64,000 nt of DNA from Methylobacterium brachiatum (GCF_020523825.1 NZ_JAJALK010000002.1:496001-560000), one strand, 5' to 3'. Shown: positions 36,600 through 45,662, counted from the first letter of the stretch. The notes: generated by a model from the sequence alone, not told the origin. A program made the numbers and translations.

Positions 36600-38051
36600 A
36601 TGGTCCCGGTCCTCGGCCGGTACGCGGGGCTGTTGGCGGCCGGGCTCCTGGCGCTCGTCGTGCTCGGGCCGCTGGCGGTGTTCGCGCCGCTCATGAGTGC
36701 CCTGGCGCTCGGTGGGCTCGCCGCCGTCGCGGCCGGCATCGCCCAGGCGCGTACCGCCTCCCTGAAGGCACGCTGCGAGAAGCTGTCCGGCGAGGTCGAT
36801 CTGCTGTCCCGGCGCCTGCTGAAGGCCGAGACCGCCGCCGTGCCGCCGCGGCCGGAGTCCGGCGACGCCGCGCTCCGGGCCGAGGTCGAGGAACTGACCG
36901 TCGAGCTCGGGCTGCTCAGCGGCATCGTCCGTGACCTGACCACGGTGGTCAGCACCCAGGATTCCGAGATCGCCAGCCTCAAGGCCCGGCCCGAGCCGCG
37001 CCCGGAGCTGCCGCCCGCTGCTGTGCCGGAGCCGGCGCAGGCCCAGACCGCCCCGGAACCCGACGGCCCGGCGCTCACGAGCCGTCCGCATCCAATCCCG
37101 CCGGCAGCCCCGAGCGAGCGGGTCCCGGCCGCCCAGCCGCTCACGCGGGAACTGCCCCCCGAGCCGGCACCGGCACCGCGGCCGATCCCGCCCCGTCCCG
37201 TCGCCCGCGCGCCCGCCCCCTGGGTCGAGAGCGAGGCGGAGATCGTCCGGGCCTTCGAGGCGGACGCGCTCGAGATCCACCTGCAACCGGTGGTGACCCT
37301 GCCCCAGCGCAAGGTGACGGCCTACGAGGCCCTGGCCCGCCTGCGGGTCGACGGCCGCCTCGTCGAGCCGGAGGCGTTCCTGCCGGTGCTGGAGCGCTAC
37401 GGCCGCACCACCGAGCTCGACCGGCGCATGCTGCAGCGGGCCTCCATCGTGGTGCGCCACCTCGCCCGCCGGGGCAGCGAGACCCTGCTGACCTACGGCC
37501 TGTCCCCGCTCTCGCTGTTCGAGCCCGGCCTGCTGCGGGAGCTGGCGCGCACGGTCGCGGACGATCCCGCCCTGGCGGGGCTGGTGATCGCCCTGCCGCA
37601 GGCCAGCTGGAACGGCCTCGATGGCGGGCAGCGCGGCCTGCTCCTGTCCCTGCGCGGCCGGATCGGGTTCAGCCTCGACCGGGCGGAGGATTTACGCTTC
37701 GACGTGGCCCAGCTCGCCGGGCTCGGGGTCGGCCAGGTCAAGGTGCCCGCCGACATGCTGCTGCGTCCCGGGGCGGACCGGCGGCTCCTGTCGGACATCG
37801 CGATCGAGGATCTCGCCCCGGCTTTGGCCCGGGCCGGCATCCGCCTGGTCGCGACCGGCGTCACCGACGAGGCGGACGTGCCGGACCTGATCGACCTCGA
37901 CATTCCGTACGGCCAGGGTGCGGCCTTCGCGGCGCCGCGGCCCGTGCGCGCCGAGGTCCTGGCCGCACCGCCCGAGGCCCCGCCGCCCCCGCCGGTGGAG
38001 CCGGAGCCGGAGCGGCGGCCGTTCCGCTCGGTCCTGCGCCGGGCGGTCTGA
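36600..38051 (+). CDS. TipF-like protein: membrane anchor, coiled coil, degenerate EAL domain
   Basis: 483 residues from ATG 36600. Two N-terminal membrane helices (LGRYAGLLAAGLLALVVLGP ...) are followed by a coiled coil (LKARCEKLSGEVDLLSRRLL ... VEELTVELGLLSGIV) and a Pro-rich spacer. The C-terminal EAL-type domain has HLQPVVTLPQRKVTAYEALA, but lacks DDFGTG and the AEGVET Glu (it reads ATGVTDEAD). It is therefore unlikely to cut c-di-GMP but might bind it. This layout matches Caulobacter TipF, a c-di-GMP-responsive flagellum-positioning protein; the assignment is by architecture only. Confidence 0.75.
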   Translation: MVPVLGRYAGLLAAGLLALVVLGPLAVFAPLMSALALGGLAAVAAGIAQARTASLKARCEKLSGEVDLLSRRLLKAETAAVPPRPESGDAALRAEVEELTVELGLLSGIVRDLTTVVSTQDSEIASLKARPEPRPELPPAAVPEPAQAQTAPEPDGPALTSRPHPIPPAAPSERVPAAQPLTRELPPEPAPAPRPIPPRPVARAPAPWVESEAEIVRAFEADALEIHLQPVVTLPQRKVTAYEALARLRVDGRLVEPEAFLPVLERYGRTTELDRRMLQRASIVVRHLARRGSETLLTYGLSPLSLFEPGLLRELARTVADDPALAGLVIALPQASWNGLDGGQRGLLLSLRGRIGFSLDRAEDLRFDVAQLAGLGVGQVKVPADMLLRPGADRRLLSDIAIEDLAPALARAGIRLVATGVTDEADVPDLIDLDIPYGQGAAFAAPRPVRAEVLAAPPEAPPPPPVEPEPERRPFRSVLRRAV

Positions 38052-38061
38052 GCGCCGCCCG

Positions 38062-39345
38062 TCACCAGTAGATCTGCAGACGCCCCAGGATCGTGTCGAC
38101 CGAGAAGGGTGCGGTCCCCAGCGCGTCGGACTGGGCCGCGCCCGGCTGCACGCGACCGTGGATGACGTTCGCGATCAGGCGCAGGTTCGGCTCCGGGTAC
38201 CAGCTCAGGCCCAGGGTCACGTCCCGCTCGGCGCCGCCGCGAAAGCCCCGGGCGTTCAGCTCGATGGCGCTGTAACGGGCGGACAGCTCGAAGACGCCGA
38301 TCCCGCCCCGGGAGATTCGCTGGTCGTCGCGCGGCTGGATGCCCTTGAACGTCGCGTAGGTCGTGCCGCCCTTCGGGACCAGCGCGTAGGCCCGGCCCGC
38401 GCCGTTCAGCACCCAGCCGGCCTCGACATAGCCGCCCTGGAACCCGAGGCTCGGAAGGGCGCCGCCCGGCCCGGCGAACCGATCGATGGCGGCGTGGATA
38501 TACTCCGCCTGCACCAGGATCGGGCCGTTGCGATAGGCGAACTCGGCGCCGATCCGCGACACGCGCGCCGCGTCCGGCAGGTCACCGGTATCGACGAAGG
38601 GCCGGGCGAACAGGAACGCCTCGGCCGGGGTGGAGAAGTTGAACGCGCCATCGCCCCGGGCGCGGCTCTGGACGATGCCGGCCACCCCGAGATGCAGGGT
38701 CTCGCGTTCCTCCAGGATCGGCGCCACGGTGGCACGGCCCGCAGCCGCCACCCCGTCGCCGGTGATGCCGTTGCTGGCCGCGTCGCCGAACACGCTCGCG
38801 ACGGCGGTCCAGGCCTGACCGTGATGCCCGATCGCGAAGCCGAAGCGCCGGTCCGGCACGAAGGCGTTGGCCAGGGAGCGCTCGGCGAACAGCGTGTCGT
38901 TATTGCTCTGCAGCCATTCGAGGCTGAACGGCACCTTCATGTTGCCGAGAGTCAGGATCGTGTCCGGCAGCCCCTTCCAAGCGACGAACGCGTCGTTGAT
39001 CGGCAGGATCGGGTCGCTGAAATCGTACTGGAAGGCGACGACCCAATCCTTCCCGATGGTCAGCGTCGGCTCGATCCAGGAGCGCCGCACCGCCACGGTG
39101 TCGGGGAAGGTCGCGCCCAGGCCGGGCCGGCTGAAGCGCGCCGCGCCGGCATCGATGTGCAGGCGGCCGCCGATCTGGAGCTTCACCTCCGGCTCGGGGA
39201 AGCTGAGCGTCAGGCCCTTCGGGTCGTAGCGCAGGCGCTCGCCATACGGGCCGGCCATGCCCTCGATCGCGTCATCGGCCGCGTCGGCGGGCGAGGCAGC
39301 CGCCAGCGATAGGAGCAGGAGGGCAGGGGCGCGGCGCATTCCCAT
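38062..39345 (-). CDS. OprO/OprP-type phosphate-selective porin family protein
   Basis: 427 residues from ATG 39345 (MGMRRAPALLLLSLAAASPA, signal peptide). Porin features: LQIGGRLHIDAGAARFSR, VRRSWIEPTLTIGKDWVVAF, QYDFSDPILPINDAFVAWKG, LGNMKVPFSLEWLQSNNDTL, FAERSLANAFVPDRRFGFAI, and a terminal ILGRLQIYW ending in an aromatic residue. The strand pattern fits the OprP/OprO family; phosphate selectivity is not proven. It converges with the TipF-like gene. Confidence 0.92.
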   Translation of the reverse strand: MGMRRAPALLLLSLAAASPADAADDAIEGMAGPYGERLRYDPKGLTLSFPEPEVKLQIGGRLHIDAGAARFSRPGLGATFPDTVAVRRSWIEPTLTIGKDWVVAFQYDFSDPILPINDAFVAWKGLPDTILTLGNMKVPFSLEWLQSNNDTLFAERSLANAFVPDRRFGFAIGHHGQAWTAVASVFGDAASNGITGDGVAAAGRATVAPILEERETLHLGVAGIVQSRARGDGAFNFSTPAEAFLFARPFVDTGDLPDAARVSRIGAEFAYRNGPILVQAEYIHAAIDRFAGPGGALPSLGFQGGYVEAGWVLNGAGRAYALVPKGGTTYATFKGIQPRDDQRISRGGIGVFELSARYSAIELNARGFRGGAERDVTLGLSWYPEPNLRLIANVIHGRVQPGAAQSDALGTAPFSVDTILGRLQIYW

Positions 39346-39439
39346 CACCGGGCACAGAGCAGGTTGACGGGCGCGCGCCAATCACATCGGGGAGGGAATG
39401 CGCGAATCAGCGAGCCCGTGGCCCGGCGGACACGGCGCC

Positions 39440-40354
39440 TCAGTCCCGGGCCGCCCCGTCCAGCTGCGCCCGGATGTAGCGCCCCGCGCTCGCCAGCGAC
39501 CGCCGCCCGGCCGCCACCTCCGGGTAGAACAGGTGCCAGGCGTGGATCATGTGCGGCCAGACCTGCAGCGTGACGGCCACGTCCGCCGCCGCCGCGACGC
39601 CGGCGAGCCGCAAGGCGTCGTCGAGCAGGGTCTCCGCGGAGCCGACCTGGATCAGCGTCGGGGGCAGGCCGGCGAGGTCCGCGTAGATCGGGGAGACCAG
39701 CGGGTCGCGCGGGTCGGTGCCGTTGAGATAGGCGCTCGCCAGCTCGGCCAGGTAGGCCCGGCTGATCAGCGGATCGACCGACGCCTTGGCGTCCAGGCTG
39801 CCGCCGGTGAGCGCGAGATCGGTCCAGGGCGAGCTGAGCCACAGGCAGCCGGGCAGCGGCAGGCCCCGCTCCCGCAGGGACAGGATGGCCGCCACGGCGA
39901 GGCCGCCGCCCGCGCTCTCGCCGGCCAGCGCGATGCGCTCGGGCGTGAACCCCGATTCGAGCAGGAACCGGTAGCCGGCCAGGGCATCACCGATCGCCGC
40001 CGGGAACGGGTGCTCGGGCGCAAGTCGATAGGCGAGGGCGAGGGTGCGCGTTCCGGCCTCCCGGCCGGCCTGGGCCACGACGTGGCGATGGCTCGCCAGC
40101 GACCCGGAGACGTAGCCGCCCCCGTGCAGGAACAGGATCACCCGGTCCCGATCCGCCCCCGGCGTCGCGGTCCATTCCGCGGGCAGGTCGCGTATCTTCG
40201 TGGGCTGGACATAAACATCGTCGGGCAGCGGGTCGTTCGCCCCGAGCGCATCCACGCGGGCGCGACGGGCCGCGAGATCGGCCGGGCGCGGGCTGGCGGC
40301 GAGGCGGGCGCGGATCCGGTCGATGTCGCTCACATCGGGCGAGGGGGTGGGCAT
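39440..40354 (-). CDS. alpha/beta-hydrolase esterase of the HSL family
   Basis: 304 residues, cytoplasmic. Oxyanion-hole motif HGGGYVSGS and nucleophile motif GESAGGG; acid and His near SAETLLDDALRLAG and PHMIHAWHLF. This is the hormone-sensitive-lipase/acetyl-hydrolase group acting on short acyl esters. Its own promoter region (40355-40645) also holds a partial family A repeat. The physiological substrate is unknown. Confidence 0.92.
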   Translation of the reverse strand: MPTPSPDVSDIDRIRARLAASPRPADLAARRARVDALGANDPLPDDVYVQPTKIRDLPAEWTATPGADRDRVILFLHGGGYVSGSLASHRHVVAQAGREAGTRTLALAYRLAPEHPFPAAIGDALAGYRFLLESGFTPERIALAGESAGGGLAVAAILSLRERGLPLPGCLWLSSPWTDLALTGGSLDAKASVDPLISRAYLAELASAYLNGTDPRDPLVSPIYADLAGLPPTLIQVGSAETLLDDALRLAGVAAAADVAVTLQVWPHMIHAWHLFYPEVAAGRRSLASAGRYIRAQLDGAARD

Positions 40355-40571
40355 CGGCGGGTCTCGGCGCGGCGGGCATTGGCGTCACGATGGCCGGGGC
40401 CGCGTGATCGGCCCAGATGAGCGCGATCCGGATGCTGACGCAACGGGGTTCGGCCGGGCGAAGGGATTGCAGGGCTCCGCCCGGCACCGGCACAAGGTCG
40501 ACGACCCTCTGAAGCCGGGGGTTATTTGCCGATGCAGCCGGTCCGGCGAGGGGTCAGATCGATGCGATCCC

Positions 40572-40620
40572 GACTCCCCCGATCCTGAGGTGCGAGCGCA
40601 GGGAGCCACAGGATGGGGGG
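40572..40620. repeat. partial family A repeat
   Basis: CCCCGATCCTGAGGTGCGAG followed by CACAGGATGGGGGG looks like a shortened copy of the family A element, with the inner arms lost. It sits between panC and the esterase gene. Confidence 0.55.
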
Positions 40621-40645
40621 TCGGAACGACCGGCCGAGCGGCCCT

Positions 40646-41494
40646 TCAGACCGCGACGTTATCGATCAGCCGGGTCCGGCCGAGGAACGCGGCGACGAGA
40701 ACCCGGGCGGGTCCGTCCACCCGCTCGACAGGTGCCAGGGTCCGGGCATCGCAGACCGCGAGATACTGCACCTGGAAGCCCGCGGCCTCCAAGGCGGCGC
40801 GACCCGCGGCGATCGGCGCCGCGACCGGGGTGCCGTCTCGGGCCGTGGCGGCGATCTCGGCCAGCACCGCGTGGAGTCTCGGCGCCACCGTCCGCTCCTC
40901 GGGCGAGAGGTAGCGGTTGCGCGACGACAGAGCGAGGCCGTCCGCCTCGCGCACCGTCGGCACGCCCTGGATCTCCACCGGGACGTCGAGATCGGCCACC
41001 GCCTGCTGGATCACCCGAAGCTGCTGAAAATCCTTCTCGCCGAACAGGGCGACGTCGGGCCCGACCTGGTTCAGCAGCTTGGTCACCACCGTGGCGACCC
41101 CGGAGAAATGCCCGGGCCGGAGCGGGCCGCACAGCCCTTCGGTCAGGCCCGCGACATCGATCCGGGTGCTGAAGCCCGGCGGGTACATGGTCTCCACGGC
41201 GGGCGTCCAGGCGGCGTCGGCGCCGGCCTGGCCGAGCAGCGCCAGGTCGGCCTCGAGATCGCGCGGGTAGCGCGAGAAATCCTCGTTCGGGCCGAACTGG
41301 GTCGGGTTGACGAAGATGCTCGCGACGACCCGCCGGCCGATCCGCCGGCCCTCCGCCACAAGGGCGAGATGGCCCTCGTGCAGCGCTCCCATGGTCGGCA
41401 CCAGGACGACCCGCTCGCCGGCACGCCGCCAATCGGCCACGCTCCGGCGCAGGGAGGCGAGATCGCTGAAACGCTGGGGGATCGATTCGGACAC
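40646..41494 (-). CDS. panC: pantoate--beta-alanine ligase
   Basis: ATP-dependent last step of pantothenate synthesis. 282 residues. The HIGH-like block PTMGALHEGHLALV is at residues 33-46. Others are SIFVNPTQFGPNEDFSRYPR, LCGPLRPGHFSGVATVVTKL, GEKDFQQLRVIQQ, VPTVREADGLALSSRNRYLS and the terminal RTRLIDNV. panB is not in the window. Confidence 0.97.
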   Translation of the reverse strand: MSESIPQRFSDLASLRRSVADWRRAGERVVLVPTMGALHEGHLALVAEGRRIGRRVVASIFVNPTQFGPNEDFSRYPRDLEADLALLGQAGADAAWTPAVETMYPPGFSTRIDVAGLTEGLCGPLRPGHFSGVATVVTKLLNQVGPDVALFGEKDFQQLRVIQQAVADLDVPVEIQGVPTVREADGLALSSRNRYLSPEERTVAPRLHAVLAEIAATARDGTPVAAPIAAGRAALEAAGFQVQYLAVCDARTLAPVERVDGPARVLVAAFLGRTRLIDNVAV

Positions 41495-41563
41495 GGGTCA
41501 GGCTCCGCGGCGGGGCGCCGATCTAGAGCATGATCCGCGGGCGCGAAAGCCGCCTAGGCCGGT

Positions 41564-41926
41564 TCAGGGGCAGTAGGGCAGGAGCGACCGGCCGAACGGG
41601 TCGTCCACGCCGAGCGGCGGCGTGAAGCCGTAATAGCTCGGATGCGACAGGCCGTATTCCGAGCCGACGTAACTCGGATCGTCCGGCGCGTTGGTCGGCA
41701 CCGGCACGCGACGGGGCGTGCAGCCCACCGGGACGGCTCGGCTGCGGATGGCGTAGACGGGCCGGCGCTCGATCCCGTCGTTGCGCGGGAAGAAGCGTGG
41801 GCCGCTGCGGGTGATGGCCTCGTAGCCGCCGGGCCCATCGAGATCCGCCCCGCGGGCGCCAGGCGCGGCGACCAGCAGAGCGAGGCCGAGGGCCGTCCCG
41901 ATCCCGTGCCGCACCGTCCCCTGCAT
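41564..41926 (-). CDS. small exported protein of unknown function
   Basis: 120 residues. A signal peptide (GIGTALGLALLVAAPGARGA) precedes a mature part rich in Pro, Tyr and Arg, with two Cys (VGCTPRRVP and the terminal YCP). PSYVGSEYGLSHPSYYGFTP is distinctive. No family is recognised. The coding case rests on the signal peptide and on an open frame in an otherwise gene-sized gap. Confidence 0.65.
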   Translation of the reverse strand: MQGTVRHGIGTALGLALLVAAPGARGADLDGPGGYEAITRSGPRFFPRNDGIERRPVYAIRSRAVPVGCTPRRVPVPTNAPDDPSYVGSEYGLSHPSYYGFTPPLGVDDPFGRSLLPYCP

Positions 41927-41997
41927 GCCGAACCCGTCCCCGATACCGGCCCAGGGTGCGGGAGCAGGGTAAACAGGGACTTACGCGAGCGGCGTTC

Positions 41998-42486
41998 CTA
42001 GACCAGCGCCACCACCAGAGCCGACAGCGCGGTCACCAGATCCCCCTCCGTCAGGCGGATCTGCAGGCCGCGCCCGCCACCATTGATGTGGATCTCGGCG
42101 ACCGGGTTCGACAGCGAGCCGGCATCGATCGCGGTCGGAAAGACCCGCTTCTGTCCGAGCGGACTGATGCCGCCGACATGGTAGCCGGTGAGGCGTTCGG
42201 CATCCGCGGGTTTGAGCATCGCGGCCGTCTTGCCGGAAAAGGCCGCCGCCACCCGCTTCATTGACACCTCCTTGTCGGAGGCCACCAGCAGGCAGACCGT
42301 CTTTCCGTCCACCGCCGCCATCAGGGTCTTCAGGACCCTGCCGGGCTCGACACCCAGCGCCTCCGCGGCCTGAAGGCCGATGCGCGGCGCCTCGGGATCG
42401 TAATCGTAGGCGTGCAGGCTGTAGCGGAGACCAAGCCTGTCCAGGGCCTGGGTCGCTCGGGTCGTCTTAGCGGGCGTCTTCGCCAT
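41998..42486 (-). CDS. ybaK: YbaK/EbsC family Cys-tRNA deacylase
   Basis: 162 residues. Trans-editing hydrolase that clears mischarged Cys-tRNA-Pro. Family blocks: TRATQALDRLGLRYSLHAYD, ALGVEPGRVLKTLMAAVDGK, ASDKEVSMKRVAAAFSGKTA, GYHVGGISPLGQKRVFPTAI and EIHINGGGRGLQIRL. The Lys in VLKTL is the conserved functional residue. It is 12 nt downstream of the beta-lactamase stop on the same strand. Confidence 0.95.
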   Translation of the reverse strand: MAKTPAKTTRATQALDRLGLRYSLHAYDYDPEAPRIGLQAAEALGVEPGRVLKTLMAAVDGKTVCLLVASDKEVSMKRVAAAFSGKTAAMLKPADAERLTGYHVGGISPLGQKRVFPTAIDAGSLSNPVAEIHINGGGRGLQIRLTEGDLVTALSALVVALV

Positions 42487-42498
42487 CTCGGTCTCGGC

Positions 42499-43386
42499 TC
42501 ACGCGGCGCCGGCCCGGGCGGCGACGAGGCGGCCGATCTCCGCATGGGCCGCCTCGACGACCTCCGTCGGGGCCTGGGCCCCGGTGACGTACACGCAGGC
42601 GAGGATCGGCGCACGCCCCGGCGGTCGCAGGATCGCGACGTCGTTGACCGTGCCGTGATCGCCGGTGCCGGTCTTGTCGCCGACGGTCCAATCCGGCGGC
42701 AGCCCGGCCCGCAGGCGCTTGAACCCAGTCTGGGACGCGACCATCCAGGCTTCCAGCCGCGCGCGCGAGGCCGCCGACAGGCTCGGTCCGAGGAGCAGGC
42801 GCGCGAGCGTGGCGCGCATCGCCTCCGGGCTGGTTGTGTCGCGCGGGTCGCCTTGCAGGGCGGTGTTCAGGGTGGGCTCATTGCGGTCGAGGCGGGTCAC
42901 CGTATCGCCGATGCCGCGCAACCAGAGGGTCAGCGCCTGCGGGCCGCCCAGCGCCGCCAGCAGCAGGTTGGCGGCGCTGTTGTCGCTCCATTCGAGCGCG
43001 GCGGCGCAGAGATCCGCGACGGTCATGTGCCCGGTGCCGCCGCCGGCCTCCAGGCCCTTCCGGATCACCGGCGCGTAGCTCAGAAGAACGTCGTTCCCGT
43101 AGGTGACGAGCCTGTCGAGGGATTCAGTGCCCGCATCGACCCGTGCCAGCACGCAAGCCGCGGCCAGGACCTTGAAGGTGCTGCACATCGGGAACAGTTC
43201 ATCCGCACGATGGCGCAGGAAGACGCGCTCCTGCGTTCCGGCCGAGACACCGAGGCGTCCGCCGAGCCGCTTCTCGATCGCCGCGAGTGCAGATTCGATT
43301 GCCTCGGCCTGCGCATGTCCGCGTCGCAGGATCAGCGGCGCCGTGAGGGCGCCGAGGCAGGCGGCGCGGCGGGTCCAGGACGTCAT
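42499..43386 (-). CDS. class A beta-lactamase
   Basis: Periplasmic serine beta-lactamase, 295 residues. The N-terminus TRRAACLGALTAPLILRRGH looks like a twin-arginine-type signal. Catalytic elements: S69-T-F-K72, S134-D-N136, E170 in RLDRNEPTLN, and K238-T-G240. All class A hallmarks are intact, so it should be active; the spectrum cannot be read. It is chromosomal, next to housekeeping genes, with GC like its neighbours, so it is probably resident. It diverges from mnmE. Confidence 0.95.
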   Translation of the reverse strand: MTSWTRRAACLGALTAPLILRRGHAQAEAIESALAAIEKRLGGRLGVSAGTQERVFLRHRADELFPMCSTFKVLAAACVLARVDAGTESLDRLVTYGNDVLLSYAPVIRKGLEAGGGTGHMTVADLCAAALEWSDNSAANLLLAALGGPQALTLWLRGIGDTVTRLDRNEPTLNTALQGDPRDTTSPEAMRATLARLLLGPSLSAASRARLEAWMVASQTGFKRLRAGLPPDWTVGDKTGTGDHGTVNDVAILRPPGRAPILACVYVTGAQAPTEVVEAAHAEIGRLVAARAGAA

Positions 43387-43499
43387 GGCGCGATTCGATC
43401 TTCCGAGGGCATCGGCAGCTCAGGTGATGGCCGAGCTTGGCCATTCCGTGGCCGCGGATGGAGTGGCCGCGCCGAAATCGTTACAGGGGCGGGACGCCG

Positions 43500-43515
43500 T
43501 GTTTCACGTGAAACG
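43500..43515. promoter_or_regulatory. parS centromere site (15 of 16 consensus)
   Basis: TGTTTCACGTGAAACG matches parS except at the last base; the 14-bp core GTTTCACGTGAAAC is perfect. It lies in the gap between the divergent beta-lactamase and mnmE genes, about 12 kb from parB. Confidence 0.85.
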
Positions 43516-43529
43516 CGCCCTCCGGATCC

Positions 43530-44882
43530 ATGCGGATGCCGACATCTGCCAACGCCATGATCGAGACGGAAACCCTCTTCGCCCCAGCCAGCGGCTTCGG
43601 CCGCGCCGCCGTCTCGGTGATCCGTGTGAGCGGCCCGGCGGCGGGGCACGTGCTGGTCGCCCTGGGCGGCACGCTCCCGCCGCCCCGGCGCCTGTCGTTG
43701 CGAACCTTGCGCGATCCCGCGGACGGCACCGAGCTCGACCGGGCGCTGGTCGCGTGGTTCCCGGGGCCCGACACCTATAGCGGCGAGGACATGGCCGAGC
43801 TGCACCTGCATGGCGGCACGGCAGTCCGCATGGGGGTCCTCACCGCCCTGGCCCGGATGCCCGGATGCCGGGCCGCCGGGCCAGGCGCCTTCACCCGCCG
43901 GGCGGTGCTCAACGGCCGGATGGACCTGGCCGAGGCCGAGGCGGTCGCCGACCTGATCGACGCCGAGACCGAGGGACAGCGCCGCCAGGCTCTGCGCCAG
44001 CTCGACGGCGCGCTCAGCCGCCAGGTCGCGGCGTGGCGGGAGGAAGCGATCGACTGCCTCGCCGCCGCCGAGGCCGCCCTCGATTTCGCCGATGAGGGCG
44101 ATGTCGACGATGTCGGCCTCGACGCCGCCCTGTTCAGCCGTGCCGACGCCCTGCGCCAGGACATCGCAAAAGCCCTGCAGGATGGCCGCCGGGGCGAGCG
44201 CCTGCGCGAAGGTTTTTCCGTCGTCCTGGCCGGGGAACCGAATGCCGGAAAATCGACCCTGCTCAATGCCCTGAGCCGGCGGGACGTGGCGATCGTATCC
44301 GATGTGCCCGGGACCACCCGGGACGCCATCGAGGTGCGCCTGGATCTCGGCGGCCTCCCGGTATTCCTCGTCGATACCGCGGGCCTGCGCGACACCGCCG
44401 AGCCGGTGGAGGCGGAAGGCATCCGCCGCAGCCGCGCCCGGATCGGCGCCGCCGATCTGATCCTGGCCCTCGTCCGACCGGGCGGGACCACGCCGGACCT
44501 CGGCGCGTCCGCAATTCGAACGCTGACCGTGCACACCAAGGCGGATCTCTTTGCCGGCTCATTAGAGCCGTCGCCCTCCGGGGCGATCGCCGTCTCGGCA
44601 CGGACCGGCGCCGGCTTGGAGTCCTTGCTCGACGCGATCCAGGCCGAGGCTCAGGCGGGGCTCGGAACCGGGGATGCGCTGGTCACTCGAGCCCGCCACC
44701 GGGCGGCGCTCGAAGCCTGCATCACGCATCTCGACCGGTTGCTCGCAGGGGAGGGGGCCCTGCCCGAACTCGCCGCTGAGGACCTGCGGCTCGCCGTCCG
44801 ATCCCTCGGCGAGGTCGCCGGTCATGTCGGTGTCGAGGACGTCCTGGACCGGCTGTTCTCGGGGTTTTGCATCGGAAAGTAA
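43530..44882 (+). CDS. mnmE: tRNA modification GTPase MnmE
   Basis: Partner of MnmG in U34 modification. 450 residues. N-terminal THF-binding domain (ETLFAPASGFGRAAVSVIRV), helical domain, inserted G domain (G1 GEPNAGKST, G3 DTAGLRDTAEPVEAEGIRRS, HTKADL) and the C-terminal FCIGK with the conserved Cys. ATG 43530 has CCGGAT nearby; ATG 43536 and 43557 are possible. The start lies just after the parS site. Confidence 0.97.
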   Translation: MRMPTSANAMIETETLFAPASGFGRAAVSVIRVSGPAAGHVLVALGGTLPPPRRLSLRTLRDPADGTELDRALVAWFPGPDTYSGEDMAELHLHGGTAVRMGVLTALARMPGCRAAGPGAFTRRAVLNGRMDLAEAEAVADLIDAETEGQRRQALRQLDGALSRQVAAWREEAIDCLAAAEAALDFADEGDVDDVGLDAALFSRADALRQDIAKALQDGRRGERLREGFSVVLAGEPNAGKSTLLNALSRRDVAIVSDVPGTTRDAIEVRLDLGGLPVFLVDTAGLRDTAEPVEAEGIRRSRARIGAADLILALVRPGGTTPDLGASAIRTLTVHTKADLFAGSLEPSPSGAIAVSARTGAGLESLLDAIQAEAQAGLGTGDALVTRARHRAALEACITHLDRLLAGEGALPELAAEDLRLAVRSLGEVAGHVGVEDVLDRLFSGFCIGK

Positions 44883-44966
44883 TTTCCATAGCCGGCATAT
44901 TATTTACGGAAGTCCGTTCGTCCCGCGATGCTCCTGCAAGGGGAAGAGCGGCCTCTCCCACCCAAC

Positions 44967-45092
44967 CCCCTGACCCTGAGCTGCCGCGTCAGCGGCTTCG
45001 CAGGACGCCTCCGGTCCACCGCGCGATCCCCGAAAACCTTCTGCAAGCGCGAACGGTCTTCGAGCGCCCGGCACCTCAGGACAGGGGGAGAT
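44967..45092. repeat. decayed family A repeat after mnmE
   Basis: CTGACCCTGAGCTGCCGCGT at one end and GCACCTCAGGACAGGGGG at the other keep the outline of family A, with TCGCAGGACGCCTCCGG inside. It is clearly diverged from the three intact copies and occupies most of the gap between convergent mnmE and the membrane-protein gene. Confidence 0.5.
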
Positions 45093-45161
45093 CTGGAGCC
45101 CTGCCGGTTTCGGACCTCAAGCGGTGAGGATCAGGCGTCGCCGGTCCTCTCCGACCCGGCT

Positions 45162-45662
45162 CTATTGCGGGATCCGCAGGATCCGCGGGCGCCAGATCCC
45201 AAGCACGACGTTGGCGGTAGCCACTGCCAGCAGCACCCAGAGCGTCCCGCGCTCACCCTCGAGCGAGGCCGCCAAGGCTGTGGGATCGAGGAGACCCGCC
45301 AATGCCTGGGCGCTCTGCTCGGCCTCGCGCCTCATCGGGCCCTGCACGTAGACCAGGCCGCCCTCGAACATCAGGACGCCGGTGGCGAGCTTCACCCATG
45401 CCCAGCCGGCGTTGAGGTAGCCGCGGTTGAGCGCCATCGCCAGCAGCCCCGACAGCAGGGTCACGGCGAGCGACGGCAGGAACACCCAGGTGGCGACGGC
45501 CCCCATGGCACCCCGGATCGCGGCGTAGCCGGGGAGGGCGGCCGGCGCCGGGGCGAGGGCCAGCATCACGACCAGGGAAGCCATCGCGCCCAACACGCCG
45601 GCGGCGCCCATCGTGTGCAGGAACTTCAGCAGGCGTCGCACGGCGTCTTTGCCCCGGCCCAA
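45162..45662 (-). CDS. predicted integral membrane protein (DUF2269-like)
   Basis: 166 residues, four membrane helices (FLHTMGAAGVLGAMASLVVM, then TWVFLPSLAVTLLSGLLAMA, WVKLATGVLMFEGGLVYVQG, LWVLLAVATANVVLGIW). The FLHTMGAAG... start and the short loops fit the DUF2269 group. No function is known. It follows the ABC-F gene on the same strand after about 65 nt. Confidence 0.8.
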   Translation of the reverse strand: MGRGKDAVRRLLKFLHTMGAAGVLGAMASLVVMLALAPAPAALPGYAAIRGAMGAVATWVFLPSLAVTLLSGLLAMALNRGYLNAGWAWVKLATGVLMFEGGLVYVQGPMRREAEQSAQALAGLLDPTALAASLEGERGTLWVLLAVATANVVLGIWRPRILRIPQ

